A stretch of 64,000 nucleotides of DNA, taken from assembly GCA_034436755.1 (NCBI GenBank), contig DAOTVB010000152.1, positions 1 to 64,000 on the forward strand, given 5' to 3'. Each line of letters begins with the position of its first letter. Positions within the stretch are counted from its first letter, which is position 1. Both the position numbers and the translations under genes were made by a program. Shown one piece after another: positions 24,718 to 32,738 of the stretch. This stretch comes from CAKZQX01 sp034436755. GTDB taxonomy: Bacteria > Chloroflexota > Chloroflexia > Chloroflexales > Chloroflexaceae. Below the pieces are notes generated by a model. That model searched no databases, was not told the DNA's origin, and saw nothing but the letters and a program-made list of their open reading frames with translations.

Positions 24718-25245
24718 TTATTCCACAACCGGGCCATGACCGTTACGCTGGGGACAGAAATGACCGCTCGGATCAATTGGGCGACCACAGTTCCCGCAGA
24801 TCGGGCGACCGGCGGCGACGACATGGGCGGCATGCACGCTCAATGCCCGCATCTGCATGCGCGTGGCCGAGAAGCGTGCTGTTGCCGCGTCGTCGCTCGT
24901 CTCCTCGGCCATTCCCTGGATTACCAGGACAACCATATCGCGTTCGTTATCATAGCCCAGCCCCATCTGCCCGATCCGAAACTCCGGCTCTAGCGGCTCT
25001 TCCAGGCTCATGTTGGTGACCAGGATGTCATCGGTCGTTGAGAGACCGGGATTCTTCTCGGCCAGATCGTCGAGTAACTGGGCAATTGCTTCGGCCAGGG
25101 CGCGTACCTGCTCTTTTTCGGCCAGGAGTGAGATCATGCGGTTGCCCCGGCGGGCCTGCACATAAAAGACGCGGTTGCCCGGTTGACCTACCGCGCCCGC
25201 TGTGATCCGTTGTACTGCTTCGAGATCATACGTAAACTCAGCCAT
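24718..25245 (-). CDS. DUF3090 family protein with C-terminal zinc-ribbon-like motif
   Basis: The 175-residue product is a full-length DUF3090: FYVQARRGNRMISLLAEKEQ, LAEAIAQLLDDLAEKNPG, LEEPLEPEFRIGQMGLGYDN, VVLVIQGM, ARFSATRMQMRALSVHAAHV. It ends with CGNCGRPIDPSGHFCPQRNGH, a C-x2-C-x10-C arrangement that could bind zinc. It starts five bases after the stop of the histidine phosphatase gene and ends 64 bases before SCO1664, so the three are likely one operon. Function unknown; the conserved association suggests that the three proteins act in one pathway. Confidence 0.88.
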   Translation of the reverse strand: MAEFTYDLEAVQRITAGAVGQPGNRVFYVQARRGNRMISLLAEKEQVRALAEAIAQLLDDLAEKNPGLSTTDDILVTNMSLEEPLEPEFRIGQMGLGYDNERDMVVLVIQGMAEETSDDAATARFSATRMQMRALSVHAAHVVAAGRPICGNCGRPIDPSGHFCPQRNGHGPVVE

Positions 25246-25250
25246 TCAAC

Positions 25251-25955
25251 TCACTCTGTCTTTTTCTCAGTAGGAACTTCCGCCGTCATCCCATTCTCTG
25301 AACCTGGTTGCCCGGTCGCTTCTTCCGACTGCTCCGGCTCCGGTTTGGGACGTAGATGCTCCAGTGAGCCGGTGTCGTTAAATGCCAGCAAGCGTGGTCC
25401 CATTCGCTCAAAGGCCAGGGCGGTTAGTGCTGCGGGGTTGATGATCAGGCGTTGGAAGAGATCAACATGTATACCAATATAATACGAGATGACAAGTTTG
25501 ATCAAGTCCGCATGCGAAACGACGGCAATGATTTCTTTCGGATGCTGAGCACGCAGTCCGTCCAGGGTAGCGATGGCACGCATTTGCACTTCGCCGAGCG
25601 TTTCGCCGCCGGGAAAGCGGGTGCCGCTGGGGTAGAATTGCACCCCCGGCCAGAGTTCATGCTGCGACAGCTCTTTCAGATCGCCGCCGTTCCACTCACC
25701 GTAGCGTACTTCACCGACACCTTCAACGACACGGACAATCAGGTTGCGGGGGGTGGCAATCGCCTGGGCCGTTTCAATCGTCCGTTCCAGTGGACTGCTG
25801 TAGACTGCAGCAATGGGCAGGTCGCCCAGACGCTCACTGAGGGCCTGCGCCTGCTTCCGCCCCTCCTCATTTAGCCGCACGCCTGGTGTCCACCCTGCAA
25901 GCCGTCCATGGACCCAGTCATTGGTGCCATGCCGGATCAAGAGCAGTAGTGTCAC
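25251..25955 (-). CDS. Histidine phosphatase family protein (MSMEG_4193 type)
   Basis: GTG 25955 is preferred because it follows GGGAGGAAAT and starts directly with VTLLLLIRHGTNDWV; an upstream frame would add 15 residues. The 234-residue product has the phosphohistidine motif LIRHG, VYSSPLERTIETAQAIA, GEVRYGEWNGGDLKELS, FPGGETLGEVQMRAI and the second catalytic His in VVSHADLIKLVISYYIG. The C-terminal 35 residues are Glu/Pro-rich and probably disordered. It belongs to the branch found with DUF3090 and SCO1664 genes. The substrate is unknown; sequence does not distinguish a phosphoglycerate mutase from a phosphatase, though the genomic trio argues for the latter. Confidence 0.88.
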   Translation of the reverse strand: MTLLLLIRHGTNDWVHGRLAGWTPGVRLNEEGRKQAQALSERLGDLPIAAVYSSPLERTIETAQAIATPRNLIVRVVEGVGEVRYGEWNGGDLKELSQHELWPGVQFYPSGTRFPGGETLGEVQMRAIATLDGLRAQHPKEIIAVVSHADLIKLVISYYIGIHVDLFQRLIINPAALTALAFERMGPRLLAFNDTGSLEHLRPKPEPEQSEEATGQPGSENGMTAEVPTEKKTE

Positions 25956-26070
25956 ATTTCCTCCCTTGTCATAGATTGTGCTTCCGTCATGATACCACAA
26001 AGTCTGCTATCTTCCCATGGATAAATCCAACAGAAACGAACATCTTGCTACTACGCGCATGCCTGATTAA

Positions 26071-26296
26071 CACGACTTACGTGGTTTCCCTTTTGGTAGC
26101 GGATATCGCCTCCGGCAGGGCGGAAGCCAGTATCCTTTTTAGGAACAATGTGGCTCTCCGGGTCACATTGTTTCCAAAAAGACTGAAAAGGGAACATTTT
26201 TTGTGAAAAATAAAACAAGTACCATGCTGTCGCAGGCGATGCTGCCGTTCATCGGGTGAAACGCCGGGTTTGATGAACCACCGCGTAACGCGCGTG
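26071..26296. repeat. Palindromic MITE-like element, copy 4 (inverted orientation)
   Basis: Ends cacgacttacgtggt and ccaccgcgtaacgcgcgtg; inner motifs tcgcctccggcagggc on the left and ctgtcgcaggcgatgctgcc on the right; central hairpin aacaatgtggctctccg / gggtcacattgtt. About 226 bases. It fills most of the 365-base gap between the phosphatase start and the next stop codon; no gene is present. Confidence 0.75.
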
Positions 26297-26320
26297 ATCG
26301 AATAATTGCCGATTGGCCGT

Positions 26321-28111
26321 TTAACACGCAACCTGTTGCCCGGCAAATTGCAACTGGTAGAGCCGGTAGTAGTAGCCGCGCCGGGCCAGCAATTCTTCGT
26401 GGCTGCCATCCTCGACGATCTGGCCCTGGTGCAGGACGATAATCCGGTCAACGTGGCGAATGGTACTCAGGCGGTGGGCGATCACAATGCTGGTGCGGTC
26501 CTGGAGTAGCCGTTCCAGGGCGGTCTGGATCAGCGCCTCGGTTTCGGTATCGACGCTGCTGGTGGCCTCGTCAAGGATTAACAGCACCTCCGGGTTGAAG
26601 GCGATGGCGCGGGCAAAGGCCAGCAGTTGTCGCTGCCCCTGGGAGAGGTTGCTGCCCCGCTCACGTACTTCGTGGTCATACCCATCCGGCAACCGCTCGA
26701 TAAAAGTGGCGGCGTTGGCAGTTGCGGCGGCCTGGCGGATCTGCTCATCGGTGATGGTTGTGTCGTTCAGGCGGATGTTACCGGCAATCGTGCCGCTAAA
26801 GCAGACCGGGTCTTGCGGAACTGCAGCCACATGGCGGCGTAACACGGCCTGGGGCAACTCACGAATATCCACGCCGTCAAGCCGGATGCTGCCCTGCTGA
26901 ATGTCGTAGAAGCGTGCCAGCAGGCTGATCAACGAGGTCTTCCCCGCGCCAGTTGCGCCGACAATTGCGACGGCCTGACCTGCCGGGATGGTAAACGACA
27001 GGCCATGCAGTACCGGCTCGTCCAGATTGTAGCCGAAGGTAACATTGTCGAATGTAATCTCGCCGCGCACGGGTGCCGGCAACTGCCGGGGTTGTTCCGG
27101 GTCGCGCACCTCCTCCGGGGTATCGAGCACCCAGAAGATCCGCTCGGCCGCCGCCATTGCCGCCTGCAGAATGGTATACTTCTCCGCCAGGTCGCGGATG
27201 GGCTGAAATGCACGCTCGGTGTACTGCACAAAGGCCACCAGCATTCCCAATGTGGTCCAGTTTGCCAACACACCCTGCCCGCCCCAGTAGAGCAGCAGCG
27301 CGGTTGCCAGGGCCGCCATAAACCCGATGGTTGGGAAGAAGTAGGCAAAGATGCGTAGCGAACGCAGGTTGGCCGCCAGATAGTCCTGGCTGAGTTGGGC
27401 AAAGTGTGTTTTGCTGGTCGTCTCCCGGTTGAAGAGCTGTGTCACCAGCACCCCGCTGATCTGCTCATTGAGGTAGGCATTGATGCGCGCCAGACGTTGC
27501 CGCGTCACCCGGAAGGCCGCGCGCATCAATCGCTGAAAGATGACGGTGATGCCCGCCAGCACCGGCAGTACGGCCAGGCTGATCAAGGCCAGCCGCCAGT
27601 TGAGCAGCAGCATGGTGATCACAATGCCCAGGAGCGTCACGCTGTCGGCCAGTCCGGCGACAATTCCCTGCGTCAGGAACTGGTTCAGGGCATCAATATC
27701 ATTGGTGATCCGGGTAATCAGCCGCCCTACCGGGTTGCGGTCAAAGAAGGCCAGACTCATCCGCTGGATATGGCGGAAGATCTGGATGCGCAGATCCATC
27801 ATTACCTGCTGTCCGACAATCTGAATGATATAGGTATGGGCGTACCGCAGGCCAAAGGAGGCCAGCAGCGTGCCCAGGTAGAGCGCAAAGATCGGCAGCA
27901 GTCCCTCGATCTGCCCGGTGGCAATGGGACCGTCAATCGCCCGCTGTATCAGCAGGGGCGGCACCAGCGTAGTCAGCGCCGCGCCGGTCAGCAGGATCAA
28001 CGCCAGGGTCAACTGCCGCCAGTAGGGCCGCAGAAACTGCACCAGCCGCCGTGTCAACTGCCAGTCATAGCTGCGGCCGGTTATTTCATCTTCTTCAAAG
28101 CCACGTGGCAT
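26321..28111 (-). CDS. ABC exporter half-transporter, catalytic-site subunit (TM288/BmrD-like)
   Basis: ATG 28111 (MPRGFEEDEITG) is chosen; a GTG at 28183 would add 24 residues encoded by a simple tctgtag repeat. The 596-residue product has six membrane helices (residues about 25-320) and one nucleotide-binding domain: Walker A VGATGAGKTSLISLLARFYD, signature NLSQGQRQLLAFARA, Walker B VLLILDEATSSVDTETE with the catalytic Glu, and H-loop IVIAHRLSTI. The signature is LSQGQ rather than LSGGQ. This combination matches the TM288/BmrD partner of heterodimeric exporters, and the gene upstream has the reciprocal features. Substrate unknown; drugs, lipids or peptides are all possible. Confidence 0.92.
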   Translation of the reverse strand: MPRGFEEDEITGRSYDWQLTRRLVQFLRPYWRQLTLALILLTGAALTTLVPPLLIQRAIDGPIATGQIEGLLPIFALYLGTLLASFGLRYAHTYIIQIVGQQVMMDLRIQIFRHIQRMSLAFFDRNPVGRLITRITNDIDALNQFLTQGIVAGLADSVTLLGIVITMLLLNWRLALISLAVLPVLAGITVIFQRLMRAAFRVTRQRLARINAYLNEQISGVLVTQLFNRETTSKTHFAQLSQDYLAANLRSLRIFAYFFPTIGFMAALATALLLYWGGQGVLANWTTLGMLVAFVQYTERAFQPIRDLAEKYTILQAAMAAAERIFWVLDTPEEVRDPEQPRQLPAPVRGEITFDNVTFGYNLDEPVLHGLSFTIPAGQAVAIVGATGAGKTSLISLLARFYDIQQGSIRLDGVDIRELPQAVLRRHVAAVPQDPVCFSGTIAGNIRLNDTTITDEQIRQAAATANAATFIERLPDGYDHEVRERGSNLSQGQRQLLAFARAIAFNPEVLLILDEATSSVDTETEALIQTALERLLQDRTSIVIAHRLSTIRHVDRIIVLHQGQIVEDGSHEELLARRGYYYRLYQLQFAGQQVAC

Positions 28112-28160
28112 AGTCTGTAGTCTGTAGTCTGTAGTCTGTAGTCTGTAGTCTGTATCCCGT
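28112..28160. repeat. Simple repeat, tagtctg units
   Basis: Five to six tandem copies of the heptamer tagtctg followed by two tatcccg units, located between the two ABC exporter genes. If translated from the upstream GTG the repeat would encode TDYRLQT units. Copy number could vary. Confidence 0.85.
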
Positions 28161-28172
28161 ATCCCGTACGTT

Positions 28173-30020
28173 TCACTCGTCACTCGTCACGACATCATCA
28201 CCCAGCTCGGCCTCCAGCAGTTCGCGGCGGTACATGGCGGCATAGCGCCCACCCTGCCGGAGCAACGCGTGGTGTGTGCCCCGCTCAACGATGCGCCCAC
28301 CATGCAGCACGATAATCTGGTCGGCTTCTTTGACGGTGGCGATCCGCTGGGCAATGATGATACTGGTACGACCCTGCATTACCGTGCGTAGTCCCGCCAG
28401 GATCTGCGCGGCTGTGTGGGTATCCACGCTGCTCAGAGCGTCGTCCAGCACGAGAATTGCCGGGTTGCGCAGGATGGCGCGGGCAATTGCCACCCGCTGC
28501 TTCTGTCCGCCCGATAGTGTGACGCCCCGCTCGCCGATCAGTGTATCCAGCCCATCCGGGAACTGGGGCAGATCATTGCTCAGGCGCGAGATTTCGACTG
28601 CGCGCCGGATCTGCTCGTCCGCAGCGGGCTCCATACCGTCAGGCTGCCCTGACCGGCCAAAGGTGACATTCTCGCGCAACGAGATGCTGAAGAGGAACGT
28701 CTCCTGCGGCACATAGCCGATGCTCTGGCGCAGGTGGTCGAGTGGCAGCGTGCGCACATCCCGACCGTCGATCAGGATGGTACCCTCGCCGGGGTCGCGC
28801 ACCCGGCCCAGCAGACTGATCAGTGAGGTCTTGCCACCGCCGGTTGCCCCGACAATTGCCAGCGAGGTTCCGCGCGGTACTCGGAACGAGATATGCCGCA
28901 ACACCCAGTCCTCCGGTGGCGGCCCGTTCCCACTATGTTGATCAGTCGTCAGTTGTGTGGCATCCGCTGCCGGTTCCGGGGCGGCAAAGCGCACCCCAAC
29001 ATCCTGAAACTCCACCTCGCCCGCGATTTCTTGATCAAAGGAAGCATCCGTGGGTGAGGTAATCATCGGTTGACGCTGCAGCACCGCATTGAGACGCTCC
29101 GTCGAGGCGACCGCCTGCTGATAGAGATTGACCATCCAGCCCAGCGCAATCATCGGCCAGGTCAGCAGGCCCAGGTAGGCATTGAACTGGACCAGTTCGC
29201 CCAGAGTGATCTGCTCCTGCGCCACCAGGCGTCCACCGAAGAGCAGCACCAGCGCGGCCACACTCCCCAGAATAAGCGTGACTCCCGGCCACAACACCCC
29301 GCTTAACCGGGCATAGCGCAGGTTCAACCGGCGGTAGTGGTCATTGGCCGCCGTGAAGACGCGCAACTCGGCCTCCTCCTGCGCATAGGCCTTGATGGTC
29401 CGAATGCCGCTAAAGTTTTCCTGGGTACGGGTTGAGAGGTTGCCGAACTGATCCTGCACGGCGGAGAAGGCACGGCGCATGCGCCGGCCCAGCAGCACAA
29501 AGACAATGGTCACCAGCGGCAACAGCAGCAGCACCACCAGTGTCAGCGGAACATTGATCAGCAGCATCAGCACCGTGGCGGCGGGCAGCGTCAGCAGCGC
29601 GGTAAAGCTGCTGCTCAGGCCGGGGCCAAGAAACTGCCGTACCGCGCTCAGGTCATTGGTCATCCGGGCCATCAGGTCGCCGGTATGCATCTGGCTGTAG
29701 AACTCCTGATCGAGCAGCATCAGGCGGTCAAACAGGGCCGCCCGTAGATCGAAGTCAATCCGATGGGAGACCCCCCCGATCAGCATGCGCTGACCGAACT
29801 TGAAGAGCCCATCGACACAGGCCACCAGCAGGATCAACCCGCCGTAGCTCAGTAATATCTGATTGGTAAGCTGCCCGGCCTGGATCGTATCCACTGCCAG
29901 GCGCAGAACATACGGCCCTAGCGCGCTGACGGCGGCCCCGGCGGCCGCACAGAGCGATCCGGCCAGCAGCAGGTAACGATAGCGCGCCGCATAGGGCCAG
30001 AGGTAACGCAGGCTATGCAT
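28173..30020 (-). CDS. ABC exporter half-transporter, degenerate-site subunit (TM287/BmrC-like)
   Basis: ATG 30020 (MHSLRYLWPYAARYRYL) follows GGAGAAGGGAAAA and begins just before the first helix; an earlier frame adds 58 implausible residues. The 615-residue product has six membrane helices and one nucleotide-binding domain: Walker A VGATGGGKTSLISLLGRV, canonical signature VTLSGGQKQRVAIARAI, Walker B ILVLDDALSSVDTHTA in which Asp replaces the catalytic Glu, and IIAQRIATV in which Gln replaces the switch His. These are the marks of the degenerate-site half of a heterodimeric exporter. With the downstream gene it would form one catalytic and one non-catalytic ATP site. It runs divergently from the puf genes. 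Confidence 0.92.
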   Translation of the reverse strand: MHSLRYLWPYAARYRYLLLAGSLCAAAGAAVSALGPYVLRLAVDTIQAGQLTNQILLSYGGLILLVACVDGLFKFGQRMLIGGVSHRIDFDLRAALFDRLMLLDQEFYSQMHTGDLMARMTNDLSAVRQFLGPGLSSSFTALLTLPAATVLMLLINVPLTLVVLLLLPLVTIVFVLLGRRMRRAFSAVQDQFGNLSTRTQENFSGIRTIKAYAQEEAELRVFTAANDHYRRLNLRYARLSGVLWPGVTLILGSVAALVLLFGGRLVAQEQITLGELVQFNAYLGLLTWPMIALGWMVNLYQQAVASTERLNAVLQRQPMITSPTDASFDQEIAGEVEFQDVGVRFAAPEPAADATQLTTDQHSGNGPPPEDWVLRHISFRVPRGTSLAIVGATGGGKTSLISLLGRVRDPGEGTILIDGRDVRTLPLDHLRQSIGYVPQETFLFSISLRENVTFGRSGQPDGMEPAADEQIRRAVEISRLSNDLPQFPDGLDTLIGERGVTLSGGQKQRVAIARAILRNPAILVLDDALSSVDTHTAAQILAGLRTVMQGRTSIIIAQRIATVKEADQIIVLHGGRIVERGTHHALLRQGGRYAAMYRRELLEAELGDDVVTSDE

Positions 30021-30375
30021 AGCAGATGTTTTCCCTTCTCCCGCGTAGTTACTGCGAGTGATGCGTGTTGCAAACGAACGTACGTACCAGTATAGCACCT
30101 GAACAGTCGGTGCAGCCCGGCTGATCGAGTTGACAATAAGCAAGAAAAGGAGGGTGTGTCGTTTGCGCAAAAAGTTCGCAGGAAGCAAAAGCAAAAACTC
30201 CTAAAATTCCTTTTAAGCAAAAAAAAGCCCTATGACCTGTTCACACCCCGGTTGATCTCTTCCGGTGTCTCCTGTGAATACCTCATTACAACGCGGAAAA
30301 CTGCGGCATGTCGGTTGGGTGAATTTTGCGTTAATGCGGATTACAAATTGGTCCCATTTTGCTCAAAAGCAACTA

Positions 30376-30404
30376 TTGACAAACCGTATTGATTCCTATA
30401 TAAT
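30376..30404 (+). promoter_or_regulatory. Consensus sigma70-type promoter for pufBA
   Basis: TTGACA (30376-30381), a 17-base spacer, then TATAAT (30399-30404): a perfect match to both hexamers and ideal spacing. Transcription would start near 30411, leaving a leader of about 165 bases before pufB. The rest of 30021-30577 is AT-rich non-coding DNA between divergent genes. Confidence 0.8.
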
Positions 30405-30577
30405 TACATCAAGCCGATGGGGATTGCAAGACATACATCACAGCCAACACTACTCACCAGAGGGGAGGCGGGTAGCAAGGTAAATGAAGCGAACGATGTA
30501 TCGCATTCCCAGGTGACACACAGTTTTACGGGATCTCTGTTTGGATCAGGTATAGTTTGTACATGGGAGGTTTAACC

Positions 30578-30763
30578 ATGCGTGACGAAGACGATTTGGT
30601 ACCACCAAAGTGGCGTTCACTGTTCAACAACCAGGATTGGTTGATCCACGACATCGTTGTTAAGTCCATCTATGGCTTCTTGGTCATCGCCATCCTCGCC
30701 CACATCCTGGTGTTTGTCTGGCGGCCGTGGCTCGGGCTTGATACTGTCACAATGGGAGGCTAG
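30578..30763 (+). CDS. pufB: Light-harvesting B808-866-type complex beta polypeptide
   Basis: ATG 30578 follows GGGAGG; an in-frame start at 30557 lacks one. The 61-residue product has the Chloroflexus beta-chain pattern: acidic cytoplasmic N-terminus MRDEDDLVPPKWR, FNNQDWLIHDIVVKS, one membrane helix and the bacteriochlorophyll-ligating His in ILAHILVFVWRPWLG. A second conserved His lies in WLIHDI at the membrane edge. The C-terminus is about eight residues longer than I recall for C. aurantiacus. With PufA it forms the ring antenna around the type II reaction centre. pufA starts six bases after its stop. Confidence 0.95.
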   Translation: MRDEDDLVPPKWRSLFNNQDWLIHDIVVKSIYGFLVIAILAHILVFVWRPWLGLDTVTMGG

Positions 30764-30769
30764 GAAATT

Positions 30770-30970
30770 ATGACTTCACGAAGCGCAGTTCGAACGAATG
30801 CAATCATTTTCAGCATCTTAGGCCTGGTGGTTGCACTGCTCATCCATTTCCTGGTTCTTAGCTCGCCACGTTATAACTGGATCGATCCGGTGTTGCAGCA
30901 GACCGAAGCGGCACCCGAGGCTCTCTTCCAAGGTGCGATGATGGTCTTGGCGACCCTGGGCCTGATGTAA
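30770..30970 (+). CDS. pufA: Light-harvesting B808-866-type complex alpha polypeptide
   Basis: ATG 30770 follows GGGAGGCTAGGAA. The 66-residue product has a basic N-terminus (MTSRSAVRTNAIIFSIL), one membrane helix and the pigment-ligating His in VVALLIHFLVLSSPRYNW, the Chloroflexus alpha-chain signature. The C-terminal extension (QTEAAPEALFQGAMMV, then LATLGLM) is hydrophobic and may be trimmed or lie along the membrane; the mature C. aurantiacus chain is known to be processed at its C-terminus. It is followed 30 bases downstream by a strong terminator hairpin. Confidence 0.95.
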   Translation: MTSRSAVRTNAIIFSILGLVVALLIHFLVLSSPRYNWIDPVLQQTEAAPEALFQGAMMVLATLGLM

Positions 30971-30999
30971 GCCTGGTCATCCGGTGAGTGAGAACACCG

Positions 31000-31039
31000 T
31001 ACAACCGCCAGCAGGCCCTGCTGGCGGTTGTATTTTTTT
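31000..31039 (+). terminator. Rho-independent terminator after pufBA
   Basis: Arms tacaaccgccagcagg and cctgctggcggttgta form a perfect inverted repeat (about 14 paired bases once a small loop is allowed), followed by seven T. It separates pufBA from pufC. As in other puf operons such a hairpin would also protect the antenna message from 3' decay, raising antenna over cytochrome levels; that part is inference. Confidence 0.9.
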
Positions 31040-31079
31040 ACATCACGCAATCCTCAGTTTTGCAAATAGGACAAGAGGA

Positions 31080-31108
31080 TTGACCCGGGCGAAGAGAAGT
31101 TGTATAAT
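31080..31108 (+). promoter_or_regulatory. Predicted sigma70-type promoter for pufC-bchG-bchP
   Basis: TTGACC (31080-31085), 17-base spacer, TATAAT (31103-31108). Located just after the pufBA terminator and 216 bases before pufC. Only one base departs from consensus. Confidence 0.75.
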
Positions 31109-31323
31109 AGGCAACAAGGACACCGGGAGGAATGTATCATTTCCGGCAGTAAACTACGATATTGTGGCTCGTAGTGGGTTGTATTTGTTGTCCTTTATGT
31201 CATAGGGTGGGTGGGGTACGTATTCGCCTTAATCGCGACGTTAGAGGCCGGACGGCAGCAGATCACCTGTTGTAGCCTGTGTGTCGGTCCCGACTTCTGA
31301 CCTGGAATTGAGGAGACTTGCTT

Positions 31324-32610
31324 ATGCAAGCACAACAAGGGCCGAATGACCGCCAGCTTGCCGTCATTATCTCAATTATTGTCGGCGCAGTGGTGGCGGT
31401 CGTTACAACGGCAACGTTCTACTGGATCTATGAGCTTGCGAGTGGTCCCGAGCGCCGCCAGGCAGCTATCGCCGCGCAGCAGCGGTTTGACTACAGCGAG
31501 CAGATCCAGCAAATCGTCAACGCGGAGCCGAATGTGGTTCCGGAGGGTGATCCGCGCGAGCCCTGGATGGGGGCCGATGCCTGGCAGGCTGGTATTCAGG
31601 CCGGTCAGGAGTATATCGACCAGTTTCAGCAGCCGCAGAATGTGCAGGTGTTGACTGGTTTGACTACGGCGCAGAGCTGGGCCTACATGCAGAATTTGTC
31701 GGCCGGTATGGGGGTAGGGTGTCAGTATTGTCACGATCTGCAAAACTTTGCATCCTACAATATTCCGCAGAAGACGGCGGGCCTCTTGATGCTCCAGTTG
31801 ACCCGGGATATCAACGCAGAGTATATTGTAAATCTGCCCAACTATCAGGGCAATTATGTGCGTTGTGCCACATGTCACTACGGCGAGCCGGTGAACATGC
31901 CGACCTGGGGGCCGGAGTTTGAGCAACTGAATCAGCCGATTGATGTGAATGTTACGGTCATCGACGGTACAACGGGTGAGCCCATTACCGAGATGTCGCG
32001 TAAACCGCCGGAATTGCAGGGGTTGGTATCGCTGGAGAAAGCGATCCTCTGGAAGACCTACAACTATGAGGTCTGGCGGCCGTACAACCCGGCTGATCCC
32101 ACCAGTGGTCGTGGTACCCTGGCGCTGGCCTACAACTATGACGGCATCGCCGGGCCATCGCAGGATCAGACGAATGTCAATCAAGGCGCAATGAACTACA
32201 TGGGCTGGTCGATTGGCGAGGGCTGTACGTACTGCCATAACTCGCGCAACTTCTACGCCTATGAAGATGGCGCTCCCGGCAATCTGCCGACCGATCTGTA
32301 CGGGCAGAAGAAGCTGAAGACCGTCCGGATGCTGCTGATGTCCACCTGGATGGCGAACAACTGGACCCAGTATGCGGCTTTCTCCAAGGGACCGGCGGAT
32401 GGTAGTGTTGAGCCGCTCCTGGAGAGCCAGCAGTATCTCAAGCCGATCAACGATCAGTACTGGGCAATGACGGGTTGCTATACCTGCCACCGTGGTAACG
32501 CAATTCCGCTCGGTTCGCTGAACGAGGCCAGTATTCCGGAAGGTGAGCAGGGGGTCATTCTCTTCCCAGAGACCCTGCGTGGTACGCAGCAAGCAGAGCC
32601 ACAACAGTAG
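31324..32610 (+). CDS. pufC: Reaction-centre-associated tetraheme cytochrome c-554
   Basis: ATG 31324 has AGGAG eight bases upstream; an in-frame TTG lies at 31318. The 428-residue product has an uncleaved N-terminal membrane anchor (residues about 13-38, LAVIISIIVGAVVAVV) and a large periplasmic domain. Four heme-binding motifs are visible in two pairs: CQYCH and CATCH, then CTYCH and CYTCH. Methionines upstream of the motifs (SWAYMQNLSAGMGVG, MLLMSTWMANNW) fit the axial-ligand helices of PufC. The protein rereduces the photo-oxidised special pair in the reaction centre. bchG starts 128 bases downstream behind its own strong ribosome site. Confidence 0.96.
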   Translation: MQAQQGPNDRQLAVIISIIVGAVVAVVTTATFYWIYELASGPERRQAAIAAQQRFDYSEQIQQIVNAEPNVVPEGDPREPWMGADAWQAGIQAGQEYIDQFQQPQNVQVLTGLTTAQSWAYMQNLSAGMGVGCQYCHDLQNFASYNIPQKTAGLLMLQLTRDINAEYIVNLPNYQGNYVRCATCHYGEPVNMPTWGPEFEQLNQPIDVNVTVIDGTTGEPITEMSRKPPELQGLVSLEKAILWKTYNYEVWRPYNPADPTSGRGTLALAYNYDGIAGPSQDQTNVNQGAMNYMGWSIGEGCTYCHNSRNFYAYEDGAPGNLPTDLYGQKKLKTVRMLLMSTWMANNWTQYAAFSKGPADGSVEPLLESQQYLKPINDQYWAMTGCYTCHRGNAIPLGSLNEASIPEGEQGVILFPETLRGTQQAEPQQ

Positions 32611-32738
32611 CGCATCATTATTCGCCAGGAAGGTCGGTTGCACATGGCGCACAAGAATGGTACTATTCCGTGCAGGCTCTGTGAGGAAGCCATGAAACCA
32701 TGTGCAACCACTTTTCATATATGTAAGGAGGGTCGCTG

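Noticed and set aside
28112..28183. Repeat-encoded N-terminal extension (TDYRLQT units) of the ABC exporter
   Set aside because: Encoded by a heptamer simple repeat; the family N-terminus starts near MPRGFEE, although no ribosome site makes either start certain.
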